This document shows positions 37,552-48,612 of a stretch of 64,000 nt of DNA, piece by piece. Source of the stretch: Pseudomonadota bacterium (GTDB lineage Bacteria; Pseudomonadota; Gammaproteobacteria; Burkholderiales; Ferrovaceae); assembly GCA_021798835.1 (NCBI GenBank), contig JAJZBQ010000005.1, positions 87,667 through 151,666 on the forward strand, read 5' to 3'. The notes beneath the pieces were generated by a model. It was not told the DNA's origin, did not search any database, and worked only from the letters and a program-made list of their open reading frames with translations. How positions within the stretch are numbered: the first letter of the stretch is position 1; each line of letters starts with the position of its first letter. Position numbers and translations under genes: made by a program.

Positions 37552-38388
37552 TCAAGGGTTCAATTCGGCAAAACCACGGCGTTTGACCAACGCATCAATC
37601 TCCAAAAGCGTTTCCAACAATTCCCGCATGCGCCCCAGTGGCCAGGCATTGGGTCCATCCGACAAAGCTCGCGCCGGATCGGGGTGAGTTTCCATGAAAA
37701 TCCCCGCCACCCCAGCCGCGACGGCCGCACGGGCAAGAACCGGTACAAATTCACGTTGCCCCCCACTGGCCCCCCCCAACCCTCCCGGCAACTGCACCGA
37801 GTGCGTGGCATCAAAAACCACAGGGCATTGTGTCTCCCTCATGATGGCCAATGAGCGCATGTCGGATACCAGGTTGTTATAACCGAAGGATGCCCCGCGC
37901 TCACACACCATGATGTTGTCCTGAGCACTGGCTTCACGCGCCTTGTCCACGACATTTTTCATATCGGCAGGTGCGAGAAACTGCCCCTTTTTAATATTCA
38001 CCGGCTTTCCGGCGGCCGCCACGGCACTGATAAAGTCAGTCTGACGGCAAAGAAAAGCCGGGGTCTGTAACACATCCACAACGCTGGCAACCTCGCTCAC
38101 ATCCTCGCGCTCGTGCACATCCGTCAGCACTGGAATGTGCAGATCACGTCGAATATCCGCCAGAATATTCAATCCTTGTGATTGCCCCAAACCACGAAAT
38201 GAGTGTCCAGAACTACGGTTGGCCTTGTCATACGATGCCTTGAAAATGAAGGGAAGACCCAACGCTTGAGCCATCTCCTTCAAGGTTCCCGCTACCTCAA
38301 ATGCCAATTCACGGGATTCGATGACACAAGGACCTGCAATCAAAAACAGGGGATGGTGCAAACCAACCTCAAAATGAGCAAGACGCAT
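37552..38388 (-). CDS. kdsA: 3-deoxy-D-manno-octulosonate 8-phosphate synthase
   Basis: 278 residues. Condenses phosphoenolpyruvate with arabinose 5-phosphate to form KDO 8-phosphate for the lipopolysaccharide core. Motifs: [51 protein letters not shown] and [12 protein letters not shown]. Asn in SYDKANRSS and lack of the metal-binding Cys (LIAGPCVIE Cys is a different, common residue) make it hard to call metal-dependent or not. Six bases after pyrG. Confidence 0.97.
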   Translation of the reverse strand: MRLAHFEVGLHHPLFLIAGPCVIESRELAFEVAGTLKEMAQALGLPFIFKASYDKANRSSGHSFRGLGQSQGLNILADIRRDLHIPVLTDVHEREDVSEVASVVDVLQTPAFLCRQTDFISAVAAAGKPVNIKKGQFLAPADMKNVVDKAREASAQDNIMVCERGASFGYNNLVSDMRSLAIMRETQCPVVFDATHSVQLPGGLGGASGGQREFVPVLARAAVAAGVAGIFMETHPDPARALSDGPNAWPLGRMRELLETLLEIDALVKRRGFAELNP

Positions 38389-38394
38389 GACCCG

Positions 38395-40098
<1,704 letters not shown>

Positions 40099-42162
40099 TT
40101 AAATCCGGAAACTCTCCGTCAAGGCATCCAGTTCGCGAACCAGTTCACGTAAACGACGATCTGCTTCCTCGATACGTTGAACCGTGACCGCATTGCGTTC
40201 CGCACCTTGGGCGATCAGTTCGATGCGCTTCGAAATCTCTCTACCCTCGAGGCTCTGTGACTGGACCGCTGCCACGATGTCTCCCACTCCGCGCATGATT
40301 TTTTCAGAACTGTGCGCGATTTCATCAATGGTCGTCCCTGCGGTCTCCGCCATTTTTTCACCGTAGCGAACTTTCTGAACAGCCAACTCGATACGCCCAA
40401 TGGCTTCTTCCGTGCCAGCCCCGATATCGTGAGAAACCTTACCAATCAACGCCCCGCTTTCTGCGCTCTGTCCCGCCAATTTACGAACCTCATCGGCCAC
40501 GACGGCAAATCCGCGCCCTTGCTCACCCGCACGCGCCGCCTCAATGGCCGCATTCAGCGCCAGCAAATTGGTTTGGTCTGCAATTTCCTTGATGGCATTG
40601 ACCAGTTCCGTGATCTGTCCTGCACGCGCTCCCAATTGGCGCACCGACTCAGCCGCCTGCAATACTTCATGACTAATACTTTCCATGTTGTCAACTACTT
40701 GCAACACGATGTCTTTTGCGCCCATCAAAGAACCAGAAGAAATTTTTTCCACCATTCGCGCATTATCCGCCGTCGCATCGATACTCGCGGACATTTCCTC
40801 GACGCTCGCCGCCGCCGCCTGAGCAGAGTCCGACTGAACTCCCGATACTTCTTCTGCAACCTTCACCGCCTGGTTCATGCGCTCGGAACTCTCGGTGATG
40901 TAGCGCGCCGTAGTTTTAACACGGTCGGTCATGGCTCCCAGCAAGACCTTGGTAGACTGAATTTCACACAGCAACATACCCACTTCATCGCGTCCAGAAA
41001 TATCCACCAAACGGCTGAAATCTCCATCCACAATTTCTTCCAGATGTTGCGTAACCTCCTTCAAGGGACGACCGATCAAGCGGCTAACCATCCAGTCAAA
41101 CGCCAGATACAGAAAGATCTGAACTCCCATTTGGGTTATCACCAGCAAGTAAGTGATCAAATGCAAGCGATGAAAACTGTCTGACAAATCCATCGTGAAA
41201 TCTGAAGCCCCATTAGAAGACCCCACTTCCACCTGATGACAGATCAAACAATCGGTTTCATGGAACTTATGACTTTCAATGTAGGGGGTAATCACGCGCA
41301 TCAGCGGATGTCCATCCTTCCATTCCAATGCAGTGTAGGGAATGGAACGCCCCGCCTTGACGGATTTATCGATAACCTGCCTGACCAACGGATCATCCAG
41401 ACGCTCTTCCGGCAACCCTTCACCAAACTGGCGCACCACCTGAGGAGTCCGCACCAGCCGCAAGGAAGTCAACCGTTGGCCTTCGAGGATTTTTTGAATC
41501 ATCAAACGACGATTGCGTGGCTCAGAGATCGATCCCGTTTCCATCAGCATATTGGCACTATCGATTACCTGCATGGCCACTCCATCACCCTTCTTGCCGG
41601 CATCTTCAAGAATCGAGGCACGCAACTGCTGATAGGTCAAAACCGTGGCCAATGTCAACAACACCAACATCACCGGCTGAATGACCAACTGCATCTTGAC
41701 TCGCAGAGAAAGCCGTGAAAACCAGCGACCAATCCCACTTTTGAGCGTCGGCGGAGACTGTGGATGGTCACGGTAAAGCGCATCAGCTTCGGAAATCTCA
41801 GCCCGTGACGGCTTGCGCCGCAGGGAAATATATCCCACCACCTGCCCTTGACGCACAATAGGGGACACCGTAGCCTTCACCCAGTAATGATCCCCATTCT
41901 TGGCACGATTCTTGACAATCCCGCGCCATGGATGGCCCTTTTTGACCGTAGCCCAAAGATCGGCGAAAGCCCACGAGGGCATATCGGGATGACGCACCAG
42001 ATTGTGGCTGCTGCCGACCAACTCATCCAGGGAATAACCGGAAATTTGCACAAAAGCATCGTTGGCATCCGTGACCACACCTTTGAGATCAGTGCGCGTT
42101 ACAAACACCGCGGATTCGGGATACTCGATTTCCCGCTGCGTGACCGGCCCGTTGTTTTTCAT
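40099..42162 (-). CDS. Aer-like chemoreceptor with periplasmic c-type haem motif
   Basis: 687 residues. Residues 15-120 are an Aer-type PAS domain ([55 protein letters not shown]), which binds FAD in E. coli Aer. One membrane helix near 159-178 leads to a ~155-residue periplasmic domain that ends with [10 protein letters not shown]: Cys305, Cys308 and His309 form a CxxCH haem-c attachment site. Second helix 334-356, HAMP 357-410, and a methyl-accepting signalling domain with the hairpin tip [22 protein letters not shown] (shown split: tip near residue 555). Flavin and haem together suggest redox or oxygen sensing on both sides of the membrane. No che genes nearby. Confidence 0.9.
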   Translation of the reverse strand: MKNNGPVTQREIEYPESAVFVTRTDLKGVVTDANDAFVQISGYSLDELVGSSHNLVRHPDMPSWAFADLWATVKKGHPWRGIVKNRAKNGDHYWVKATVSPIVRQGQVVGYISLRRKPSRAEISEADALYRDHPQSPPTLKSGIGRWFSRLSLRVKMQLVIQPVMLVLLTLATVLTYQQLRASILEDAGKKGDGVAMQVIDSANMLMETGSISEPRNRRLMIQKILEGQRLTSLRLVRTPQVVRQFGEGLPEERLDDPLVRQVIDKSVKAGRSIPYTALEWKDGHPLMRVITPYIESHKFHETDCLICHQVEVGSSNGASDFTMDLSDSFHRLHLITYLLVITQMGVQIFLYLAFDWMVSRLIGRPLKEVTQHLEEIVDGDFSRLVDISGRDEVGMLLCEIQSTKVLLGAMTDRVKTTARYITESSERMNQAVKVAEEVSGVQSDSAQAAAASVEEMSASIDATADNARMVEKISSGSLMGAKDIVLQVVDNMESISHEVLQAAESVRQLGARAGQITELVNAIKEIADQTNLLALNAAIEAARAGEQGRGFAVVADEVRKLAGQSAESGALIGKVSHDIGAGTEEAIGRIELAVQKVRYGEKMAETAGTTIDEIAHSSEKIMRGVGDIVAAVQSQSLEGREISKRIELIAQGAERNAVTVQRIEEADRRLRELVRELDALTESFRI

Positions 42163-42325
42163 AATTGGAACAAACCCTCAACATGACATCAGGTGATGAA
42201 CTTATGGAATCTATCGGCCACCGATCACAAAACTTTAGGAACCACGTTCACAAAAGACGACTCATGCCCCGACACTCCTTTTGCTAACATAGCACATTCA
42301 CCATCTTGTTCAAACCTCGAATACC

Positions 42326-43009
42326 GTGCCTATCGCCTCCTTTATCGACCAATTAATCCATCAACCGCCACTTCCTCACGTATTCAACCCCTGGCGCGAC
42401 CGCGATCCCCTCAACGATGACAATGAAGATGCGCCAACCCGGCGGCGCAATCACCTGACTCACTATCTGGAAGAACGTCTGGGTCGTGCCCGCGTTCTAC
42501 TGGTCGGAGAAGCACCCGGATATCAAGGTGCAAAATTCTCGGGATGCGCGATGACCAGCGAACGACGCCTACTGGAAGCCGGGCCAGATAACCCATTCTT
42601 TTCCGGAGTCAAACAACGCACCAGCCGAATTCGGCTCTCCAATGGCAAACCCAACCCTCACGGAGTACTCGAACCCACGGCCAGCATCGTTTGGCCAACG
42701 CTGCTCGGATTGACACACAGCCATGACTTCGTGCTATGGAACACCTTTGCCTGGCACCCCCACCGACCTCACCAACCCCTGAGCAATCGCACCCCCAGCG
42801 ATACCGAACTACGCAACGGTCAATCCGTGCTACAGCATTTCCTGTCACTCTACCCCAACGCCCATGTCATCGCCGTTGGTCGAAAGAGCGAAGGGATATT
42901 GGCACAACTGGGGGTCTCCGCGCATGCCGTGCGCCACCCTGCCCATGGCGGGGCCACCCTGTTTCGTCAGCAGTTGGCGGCCTGGTGGAGCGCCAACGCC
43001 AATCCATAA
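42326..43009 (+). CDS. Uracil-DNA glycosylase superfamily protein
   Basis: 227 residues from GTG 42326. Fold markers of the UDG superfamily: motif 1 LLVGEAPGYQGAKFSGC near residue 58 and motif 2 AVRHPAHGG near residue 205, with NTFAWHPH in between. The subgroup is not one of the well-studied families 1, 4 or 5, and no four-cysteine cluster set is present, so activity on uracil is inferred only. The last 43 bp overlap the end of the glucokinase gene on the opposite strand. The 163-bp gap before it (42163-42325) shows no other feature. Confidence 0.72.
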   Translation: MPIASFIDQLIHQPPLPHVFNPWRDRDPLNDDNEDAPTRRRNHLTHYLEERLGRARVLLVGEAPGYQGAKFSGCAMTSERRLLEAGPDNPFFSGVKQRTSRIRLSNGKPNPHGVLEPTASIVWPTLLGLTHSHDFVLWNTFAWHPHRPHQPLSNRTPSDTELRNGQSVLQHFLSLYPNAHVIAVGRKSEGILAQLGVSAHAVRHPAHGGATLFRQQLAAWWSANANP

Positions 43010-43959
43010 AGCGCCACCCGATCTGTCATCACGACCCAAACTGGCATGCGCTCCAATAAAGGGCGCATGCGCCCTTTATCCAGAAAGGCCGACATGAATT
43101 CTTTCGAGCGTAGAAAAGGCAATATTTTTGGAGCAATGCCCCCAGCCAGGTACACTCCGCCGCGACTCATCAGTTTAAGCGCCAAATTACCGGCTTCCGC
43201 CCCGTAGAGGCTGGCAAACCAACTCAGCAATTCAATACAGACAACATCACGACCGGATAGCGCCGCCTCGGTAAGACAAGCCGCGGGTTCGGGGTGCTGC
43301 AACCCCTCTTTCAGCCAAGCAGGGGTTTCAGCCTGACGATAACGGCAGAGAAAGCGGTAGAGTTCTGGCAGAGCTGTGCCAGATACCACCCGTTCCCAAC
43401 TCACCACACCGTAGCGTACCGATAGTTCACGCCAGAGTGCCACCTCTCGTTCATCACGCGGCGCAAAAGTGGCGTGCCCCCCTTCCGTGGAAAATGGGTG
43501 CCAGCCCCGTTCGTCAGCATAAATGCCAGCCTCTCCCAACCCCGTGCCTGCCGCTATCACTGCCCGGTTTCCAGGCACCGGTTCGCCCTCACGCAAACAG
43601 ACCCGCTCATCATCAGCCAACGCGGGCAACCCCCACGCCACCGCCTCCAGATCATTGAAAAGATGGCAAGATCCATAGCCCTGCGCCTCCAGGTACTGTG
43701 CATCCAGTTGCCAGGGCAGGTTAGTCACCCGCACATGTTGGTCCATCACTGGCCCCGCCACTCCCACCGCCATCCGTGACCAATGCTCCCCCGATTGAAC
43801 GCGATAGTAGTCAAGCACCTTTTCAAACGTAGCGAATTCCCGGCTATTGACGACGCACTCATGCATCAATGTCACCTGCGATTCAACCAGGCGCGCCAAT
43901 GCCAGCCTGGTCCGTGTCCCCCCCACATCCACCACCAACACCCATTCTGTTTGCGCCAT
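42967..43959 (-). CDS. glk: Glucokinase
   Basis: 330 residues from ATG 43959, which has GAAGGG nine bases upstream. Phosphorylates glucose with ATP. VLVVDVGGTRTRLALA is the phosphate-1 motif; NLPWQLDAQYL, HLFNDLEAVAWGLPAL with the catalytic Asp, IAAGTGLGEAGI and the zinc-free EGGHATFAPRDEREV are those of the proteobacterial Glk family. GGVYLAGGIAPKI is the adenosine-binding motif. Tail-to-tail overlap of 43 bp with the UDG-like gene. Confidence 0.93.
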   Translation of the reverse strand: MAQTEWVLVVDVGGTRTRLALARLVESQVTLMHECVVNSREFATFEKVLDYYRVQSGEHWSRMAVGVAGPVMDQHVRVTNLPWQLDAQYLEAQGYGSCHLFNDLEAVAWGLPALADDERVCLREGEPVPGNRAVIAAGTGLGEAGIYADERGWHPFSTEGGHATFAPRDEREVALWRELSVRYGVVSWERVVSGTALPELYRFLCRYRQAETPAWLKEGLQHPEPAACLTEAALSGRDVVCIELLSWFASLYGAEAGNLALKLMSRGGVYLAGGIAPKILPFLRSKEFMSAFLDKGRMRPLLERMPVWVVMTDRVALYGLALALHQAANC

Positions 43960-44105
43960 ATCCGCGATCCCTTCTGCAATATTCCTCAGCCAGATTCTGA
44001 TGCCCGGAGTCCGATTTTCTCGCACCCCTGGCATCATTTTCGTTCAGTTCTCAAAACATTGTCCATGGTAAGGTACAATGGCGCTTTTGCCCCGCGAGAT
44101 TTCCC

Positions 44106-44993
44106 ATGATGTTTCACGGCAGTTTGGTCGCCCTCGTAACCCCCATGTGCGACGATGGAAGTTTGGATCTGGACAATCTGCGGCGCTTGATTGACTGGCA
44201 CGTCACGCAAAAAACGGACGGGCTGGTAATCGTCGGCACGACCGGGGAATCTCCAACCGTCAGCGTCACCGAACATCAGCAACTGATCACCAAGGCTGTC
44301 GAATTTTCTGACGGCCGGATCCCCATTATCGCAGGAACCGGCGCCAATTCCACGGCTGAAGCCATAGAACTAACCCGCTTCTCCCGCAGCGTTGGCGCGG
44401 CAGCCGGGCTCTCCGTCGTCCCTTACTATAACAAACCGGGTCAGGATGGTCTGTATCAGCATTTTTGCGCCATTGCGGATGCCGTTGAGTTACCCTTGAT
44501 CCTCTACAATGTTCCCGGGCGCACCATTGCCGACCTGAGTAATGACACCGTCTTCCGGCTGGCCTCTCACCCCAATATCATCGGGATCAAGGATGCCACC
44601 GCCGACTTGTGGCGTGCCAGTGAGTTACTGGCCAACACTCCCCCGGGGTTTGCCTGCTATACCGGAGATGATGGTTCGGCAGCCGCATTTTTATTAATGG
44701 GGGGGCATGGAGTCATCTCCGTCACCGCCAACGTTGCTCCTGCCGCCATGGCCGAACTCTGCCGTGCCGCCCGCGATCTGGATGTCATCACCACCCGCAA
44801 GATCAATCATCAACTGCTGGATCTACACCGCCTGCTCTTCGTAGAAGCCAATCCCATCCCAGTCAAATGGGCCTTGGCCGAAATGGGCTGGATCCACCCG
44901 ACGCTGCGACTCCCGCTCACCCCGCTCTCCAGCACGCACCACACCCAACTGCGAGCGGCCTTGTTACAAGCGGGTTGCCTCATCAGCTCATAG
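44106..44993 (+). CDS. dapA: 4-hydroxy-tetrahydrodipicolinate synthase
   Basis: 295 residues. Condenses pyruvate with aspartate semialdehyde in lysine and diaminopimelate synthesis. TIM barrel with [10 protein letters not shown] near residue 45, the [14 protein letters not shown] segment with catalytic Tyr, ILYNVPGRT and the Schiff-base Lys in [11 protein letters not shown] near 162. Start ATG 44106 or the adjoining ATG 44109. Followed 38 bp later by bamC, the same order as dapA-bamC (nlpB) in E. coli. Confidence 0.96.
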   Translation: MMFHGSLVALVTPMCDDGSLDLDNLRRLIDWHVTQKTDGLVIVGTTGESPTVSVTEHQQLITKAVEFSDGRIPIIAGTGANSTAEAIELTRFSRSVGAAAGLSVVPYYNKPGQDGLYQHFCAIADAVELPLILYNVPGRTIADLSNDTVFRLASHPNIIGIKDATADLWRASELLANTPPGFACYTGDDGSAAAFLLMGGHGVISVTANVAPAAMAELCRAARDLDVITTRKINHQLLDLHRLLFVEANPIPVKWALAEMGWIHPTLRLPLTPLSSTHHTQLRAALLQAGCLISS

Positions 44994-45031
44994 GTGCCTT
45001 TCATTTATTTTCGATGGTCTCTCATACCCCC

Positions 45032-46201
45032 ATGAATAAGTCACTCATTGCAGGATTCTGCCTCGCTATCCTATCAGGGTGCTCGTCATCCTCTCATATT
45101 CTGGACTCCAAAAAAGTCGACTATAAAACTGCCGCATCCACCAATAACAGTCTGGACGTTCCACCCGACCTGAACCCCATACAAACCGATGATCGATTTG
45201 CCGTACCTGGCGAAGAGTCCTCAGCCACCCTGTCCCAATATAACCATACCCAGCAATCGTCCTTGACTTCTTCAACGGACAACAGCGCGGTTCTTCCAAC
45301 ATTTGGTCATCAGGTCACCCTGGAACAGGATCGGGGGCAACGGTGGCTGGTCGTCCACCAACCCGTGGAAAAAGCCTGGCCAATCCTGGAAGATTTCTGG
45401 TCTGGAAACGGTTTTACCCTGCGCACCGATGATCCCAAGATCGGCATGATGGAGACCGAGTGGACCGATATTCCCAACGCCACCCCCCCCGTGGGAGGAC
45501 TGGGGGGATTGGTCAATCGTTTGTTCTCCAATCCCGTTCGTGACCAATTTCGTATCCGTATCGAACGTCTTGATGCGACCCACACCGAGATCCATCTCTT
45601 CCATCAACGCATGGAAGAGGTGCTGAATCACAGCACTCTCATCGGGGAATTATGGCAACCCCTGCCGGAATCGACCGAAATCGAGACCGAGTATCTCAGA
45701 AAACTGGCTGTAAAATTTGGTGAAACCCACGAAGAAGCCGATGCGCTGGTCACAGCCTCGACACAAGGATCCGACAAAACCACAGGGGCTTCGGTTGCTC
45801 ACTCCTCCATTGATCACGGAGCGCAATTGTCCAGTGCCACCGACGGTAGCCCAATCATCAGCATGAAGGATTCCTTCGATCGAGCCTGGCGCCGCATTGG
45901 GCTGGCACTGGATCGCAGTGCCTTTACCGTGGAAGATCGCGATCGTGCCACCGGTGTGTACTTCATCCGCTATACCACCGATCAAGAAAATCGCAAGAAA
46001 AGCACAGGCGAAGGGTTTTTCTCAAAACTGGCGTTCTGGCGTTCGGAAGACAAGTCAAAGGATACACAGACCTATCGTCTAACCATCAGTTCTGTCAGTG
46101 GTCACGGAACCACGGTGGATCTGCATAACAAGGACGATTCCAAAGCCAATCCTGACACTGCCAAGCGTATCTTGGGTCTGATTTACAACCAATTGCGCTA
46201 A
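45032..46201 (+). CDS. bamC: Outer-membrane assembly lipoprotein BamC
   Basis: 389 residues. Accessory lipoprotein of the Bam complex. Signal peptide with lipobox LSGC (Cys17), then a long unstructured segment with the conserved VDYKTAAS and LDVPPDL that contacts BamD, and two helix-grip domains, the first around WLVVHQPVEKAWPILEDFW and GMMETEW, the second around DSFDRAWRRIGLALDRSAF. ATG 45032 is preferred; an open frame continues upstream into dapA without signal-peptide features. Probably cotranscribed with dapA and the next gene. Confidence 0.92.
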   Translation: MNKSLIAGFCLAILSGCSSSSHILDSKKVDYKTAASTNNSLDVPPDLNPIQTDDRFAVPGEESSATLSQYNHTQQSSLTSSTDNSAVLPTFGHQVTLEQDRGQRWLVVHQPVEKAWPILEDFWSGNGFTLRTDDPKIGMMETEWTDIPNATPPVGGLGGLVNRLFSNPVRDQFRIRIERLDATHTEIHLFHQRMEEVLNHSTLIGELWQPLPESTEIETEYLRKLAVKFGETHEEADALVTASTQGSDKTTGASVAHSSIDHGAQLSSATDGSPIISMKDSFDRAWRRIGLALDRSAFTVEDRDRATGVYFIRYTTDQENRKKSTGEGFFSKLAFWRSEDKSKDTQTYRLTISSVSGHGTTVDLHNKDDSKANPDTAKRILGLIYNQLR

Positions 46202-46210
46202 CCAGCGATT

Positions 46211-46969
46211 ATGTTACGCTTTGCTTCGCTGGGTAGTGGCAGCGGCGGTAATGGCTTGCTGATCGAGCAAGGAGAGACCCTGATTCTCGTGGATTGCGGG
46301 TTTTCCGCTGCAGAAGCCGAACGTCGTTGCCAACGACTGGGCAAGACATTGCAGGATCTGGATGCCATTCTGGTCACCCACGAACATTCTGATCACATCG
46401 GGGGGGTATTGTCTGTCCACAAAAAAACGGGTTGCCCAGTCCACGGAAGTTTCGGAACTCTCTCAGGAATCCGAGAGGGGCTGGAGAATGCACAAATACT
46501 GCGCGATGGCCTCAGCCTGCATCTTGGCACGCTGACGATCCAGCCTTATGCCGTTCCCCATGATGCACGCGAACCCCTCCAGTACACCGTGGAAAGTGGT
46601 CGTCGTCGCCTCGGCATCCTGACCGATGCGGGCAGCATCACTCCCCACATAGAAAACTGTCTGCAAGGTTGCCACGCCCTACTCATCGAATCCAACTACG
46701 ATCCCCAGTTGCTTGAATCGGGGCCTTATCCCCCGGGGCTAAAAGCGCGGGTTCACGGCGACTATGGACATTTATCCAATCTGGCTTGCGCCCAACTCAT
46801 CAAAAAACTGGACCATCCCGACTTGAGTCACATCGTGGTAGCGCACCTGAGCAGAAAGAACAATACGACGGAACACGTCCGTTCCACGCTGGAACAAGTA
46901 TTGGGATGCCATGACCCTCGCATCCATATGGCTGATCAGGAACAAGGGCTGGATTGGATCACGGTCTGA
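46211..46969 (+). CDS. MBL-fold metallo-hydrolase (YycJ/PhnP-like)
   Basis: 252 residues. Metallo-beta-lactamase fold with the binuclear-zinc motif THEHSDHIGG near residue 57, VPHDAREP near 117, LTDAGSI near 139 and HLSRKNNT near 217. Opening RFASLGSGSGGNGLLIE is typical of the YycJ/WalJ branch, whose members act as nucleases or phosphodiesterases. Likely a cytoplasmic phosphodiesterase; substrate unknown. Nine bases after bamC; ends at a bidirectional terminator. Confidence 0.85.
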   Translation: MLRFASLGSGSGGNGLLIEQGETLILVDCGFSAAEAERRCQRLGKTLQDLDAILVTHEHSDHIGGVLSVHKKTGCPVHGSFGTLSGIREGLENAQILRDGLSLHLGTLTIQPYAVPHDAREPLQYTVESGRRRLGILTDAGSITPHIENCLQGCHALLIESNYDPQLLESGPYPPGLKARVHGDYGHLSNLACAQLIKKLDHPDLSHIVVAHLSRKNNTTEHVRSTLEQVLGCHDPRIHMADQEQGLDWITV

Positions 46970-47010
46970 GCACCTGGCTCAGGTTCATGCTTTACTTCCA
47001 TTGACCCATA

Positions 47011-47038
47011 AAAAAACCGACCCTGAGGCCGGTTTTTT
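47011..47038. terminator. Bidirectional terminator
   Basis: AAACCG and CGGTTT arms around ACCCTGAGGC, with an A run on the left (47011-47016) and T run on the right (47033-47038). Serves the MBL gene on the plus strand and the Ala-rich lipoprotein gene on the minus strand. Confidence 0.8.
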
Positions 47039-47061
47039 CATACTCCGTACAACGGACCTGA

Positions 47062-47325
47062 TTACTTCTTGTCTGCGGCAGGAGCGGCAGGGGCAGCGGC
47101 AGGAGCAGCAGCATCAGCGGCGGGGGCAGCAGGAGCAGCGGCAGGAGCAGCAGCGTCAGCGGCCGGCGCAGCAGGAGCGGCGGCAGGAGCAGCAGCATCA
47201 GCAGCGGGGGCAGCGGCAGGGGCAGCAGCATCAGCAGCGGGAGTTTCGGCCTTAGGGGCTTCGGGTTTGCTGCAAGCGGCCAGAGTGACGGCGAACAGCG
47301 AGGCGATCAGGAGATTCAGTTTCAT
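47062..47325 (-). CDS. Small Ala/Pro-rich repeat lipoprotein
   Basis: 87 residues. Signal peptide with lipobox LAAC (Cys18), followed by SKPEAPKAETP and then four near-identical units of PAADAAAPAAAP(AA), ending ADKK. The mature chain is about 65 residues of Ala, Pro and evenly spaced Asp (one per unit), with no cysteine but the lipidated one and no aromatic residue. Likely an extended, weakly acidic rod anchored to a membrane, ending in two Lys. I do not recognise a family with a known role. It has its own compact unit between terminators. Confidence 0.75.
   Translation of the reverse strand: MKLNLLIASLFAVTLAACSKPEAPKAETPAADAAAPAAAPAADAAAPAAAPAAPAADAAAPAAAPAAPAADAAAPAAAPAAPAADKK
47077..47250 (-). 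repeat. In-frame tandem repeat of the Ala/Pro lipoprotein gene
   Basis: Four units of about 33-42 bp that encode PAADAAAPAAAP with silent third-position differences, mostly GCT/GCC swaps. Unit one is shorter by three residues (PAADAAAPAAA). Multiples of three keep the frame, so copy number can vary without loss of the gene. Confidence 0.8.
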
Positions 47326-47356
47326 GATGAGTCCTATTGATTAAGAGGTTGACAAT

Positions 47357-47389
47357 AAAAACCCTGAACAGCCCACCCGGGGCCATCAG
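47357..47389 (-). terminator. Terminator-like hairpin after roxA
   Basis: Minus strand CTGATGGCCC (47389-47380) pairs with GGGCTGTTCAG (47374-47364) with small mismatches and is followed by GGTTTTT. It lies between roxA and the lipoprotein gene; a possible promoter TTGTTT-17-TATTCT sits just upstream (about 47398-47426), so it could also act as a leader attenuator for the lipoprotein. Confidence 0.45.
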
Positions 47390-47429
47390 ACCCTGACAGA
47401 ATACACCAAACGGAACGGGCAAACAAGTT

Positions 47430-48551
47430 TCATAAAAATTTAACCCACCCCGCCCCCCAGAGTGTCCACAGCGTTTCCAGCATGTCGGTCTTTACCTGCG
47501 CTGCCCGCAGTTGACGCCGATCTGCCAGGATCTTCCAGGCACCATGCGTCTTTTCCATCACGGCCAATCGCTCACCGTTACAATAGAAATGTCGGCCTGC
47601 AAATAACAGGCGACTGCGCGGATCAAGCCCTACCCCACGGGATCGAGCCAGCACACAAAATTCATCGAAATCCAGACATACATCCGGAGCGTCGAAATAA
47701 AGATGGGGCTTGGGTTCACTAAGGGCCTTACCGACACATTCCGTCACCTGCGCACGCGTCCAACGCAACTCACGATGTAACAAGTCAGCAATCTGCTGGA
47801 TCAACTCGACGGGGATTTCGCCCGGATGTTGCATCAAGCGCAGATCCGGATCTGCGTAACGCCCTTCAACCCGTAACGTATCGCGCAGATGGTCGAGAAA
47901 CGTTTCGATCCATTCCTGGTAGGTAGGTGCACGAAACCCAATGGAGTACGTAAAACATTCGCTGAGCGCCACTCCGTTATGAGCCCAGTGAGGCGGCAGA
48001 TACAACATGTCTCCGGCTTCGAGGTCCCACTGGTTTTGCGGGGTAAAGCGACGCAACAGTTTGAGATCGCTGTCCGGCAATAATTCGAGATCGTCGGTTT
48101 CCGCAATTTCCCAGCGTCGGTCACCATAACCTTGCAACAAAAACACGTCATAGGAATCGAAATGGGGCCCTACCCCTCCCCCAGGCACTGCATAACTCAC
48201 CATCAAATCGTCGAGACGCGCATGGGGAATAAAGTCAAACTGCTGTAGCAACCCCTCTCCTTCCGGTAACCAGTGATTCACTTCCTGGATCAGCAGAGTC
48301 CAATTCTCATCTGGCAACATCTTGAAATCAATGGGTCGGAAGGGTCCATGACGCAACTCCCAGCGTTTCCCCTGACGAATGATCAAGCGTGACTGGACAT
48401 CCGAACGTGTGGCCAACCGCTTGATTTCTGATACCGTCAACAGGCCCAGAAAGCCGGGAATGGCCTGACGCACCAGTAAAGGGCTCTTATGCCAATGCTG
48501 TTTCAGGAACTGCGCGTAACTCAACCCTCCCAGCAGCACGCTGTGTGTCAT
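47430..48551 (-). CDS. roxA: Ribosomal protein uL16 3-hydroxylase (cupin, JmjC type)
   Basis: 373 residues, identical in length to E. coli YcfD/RoxA. 2-oxoglutarate- and iron-dependent oxygenase that hydroxylates an Arg of ribosomal protein L16. Iron-binding HxD is in GVGPHFDSYDVFLLQG near residue 130 and the distal His in YLPPHWAHNGVAL near 190; 2-oxoglutarate contacts follow. C-terminal helical dimerisation and winged-helix regions are present. ATG 48551 is preferred; an extended frame to 48623 would run into the gltX start region. Divergent from gltX with 61 bp between starts. Confidence 0.92.
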   Translation of the reverse strand: MTHSVLLGGLSYAQFLKQHWHKSPLLVRQAIPGFLGLLTVSEIKRLATRSDVQSRLIIRQGKRWELRHGPFRPIDFKMLPDENWTLLIQEVNHWLPEGEGLLQQFDFIPHARLDDLMVSYAVPGGGVGPHFDSYDVFLLQGYGDRRWEIAETDDLELLPDSDLKLLRRFTPQNQWDLEAGDMLYLPPHWAHNGVALSECFTYSIGFRAPTYQEWIETFLDHLRDTLRVEGRYADPDLRLMQHPGEIPVELIQQIADLLHRELRWTRAQVTECVGKALSEPKPHLYFDAPDVCLDFDEFCVLARSRGVGLDPRSRLLFAGRHFYCNGERLAVMEKTHGAWKILADRRQLRAAQVKTDMLETLWTLWGAGWVKFL

Positions 48552-48612
48552 GATCGTGTTTCTCGCTTTCAAGATGACACGGTACAATAGCACTTTTTTC
48601 CGGGATTCTGTC

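Noticed and set aside
42163..42325. Search for a tRNA or small RNA in the gap before the UDG-like gene
   Set aside because: No cloverleaf, terminator or promoter pair was seen.
44867..45031. A longer BamC reading frame beginning inside dapA
   Set aside because: The added residues lack any signal-peptide shape and overlap a conserved gene; the lipoprotein signal begins at ATG 45032.
47077..47250. Repeats at 47 kb considered as a CRISPR-like array
   Set aside because: Units are contiguous, coding, and without spacers; they are the in-frame repeat of the lipoprotein.
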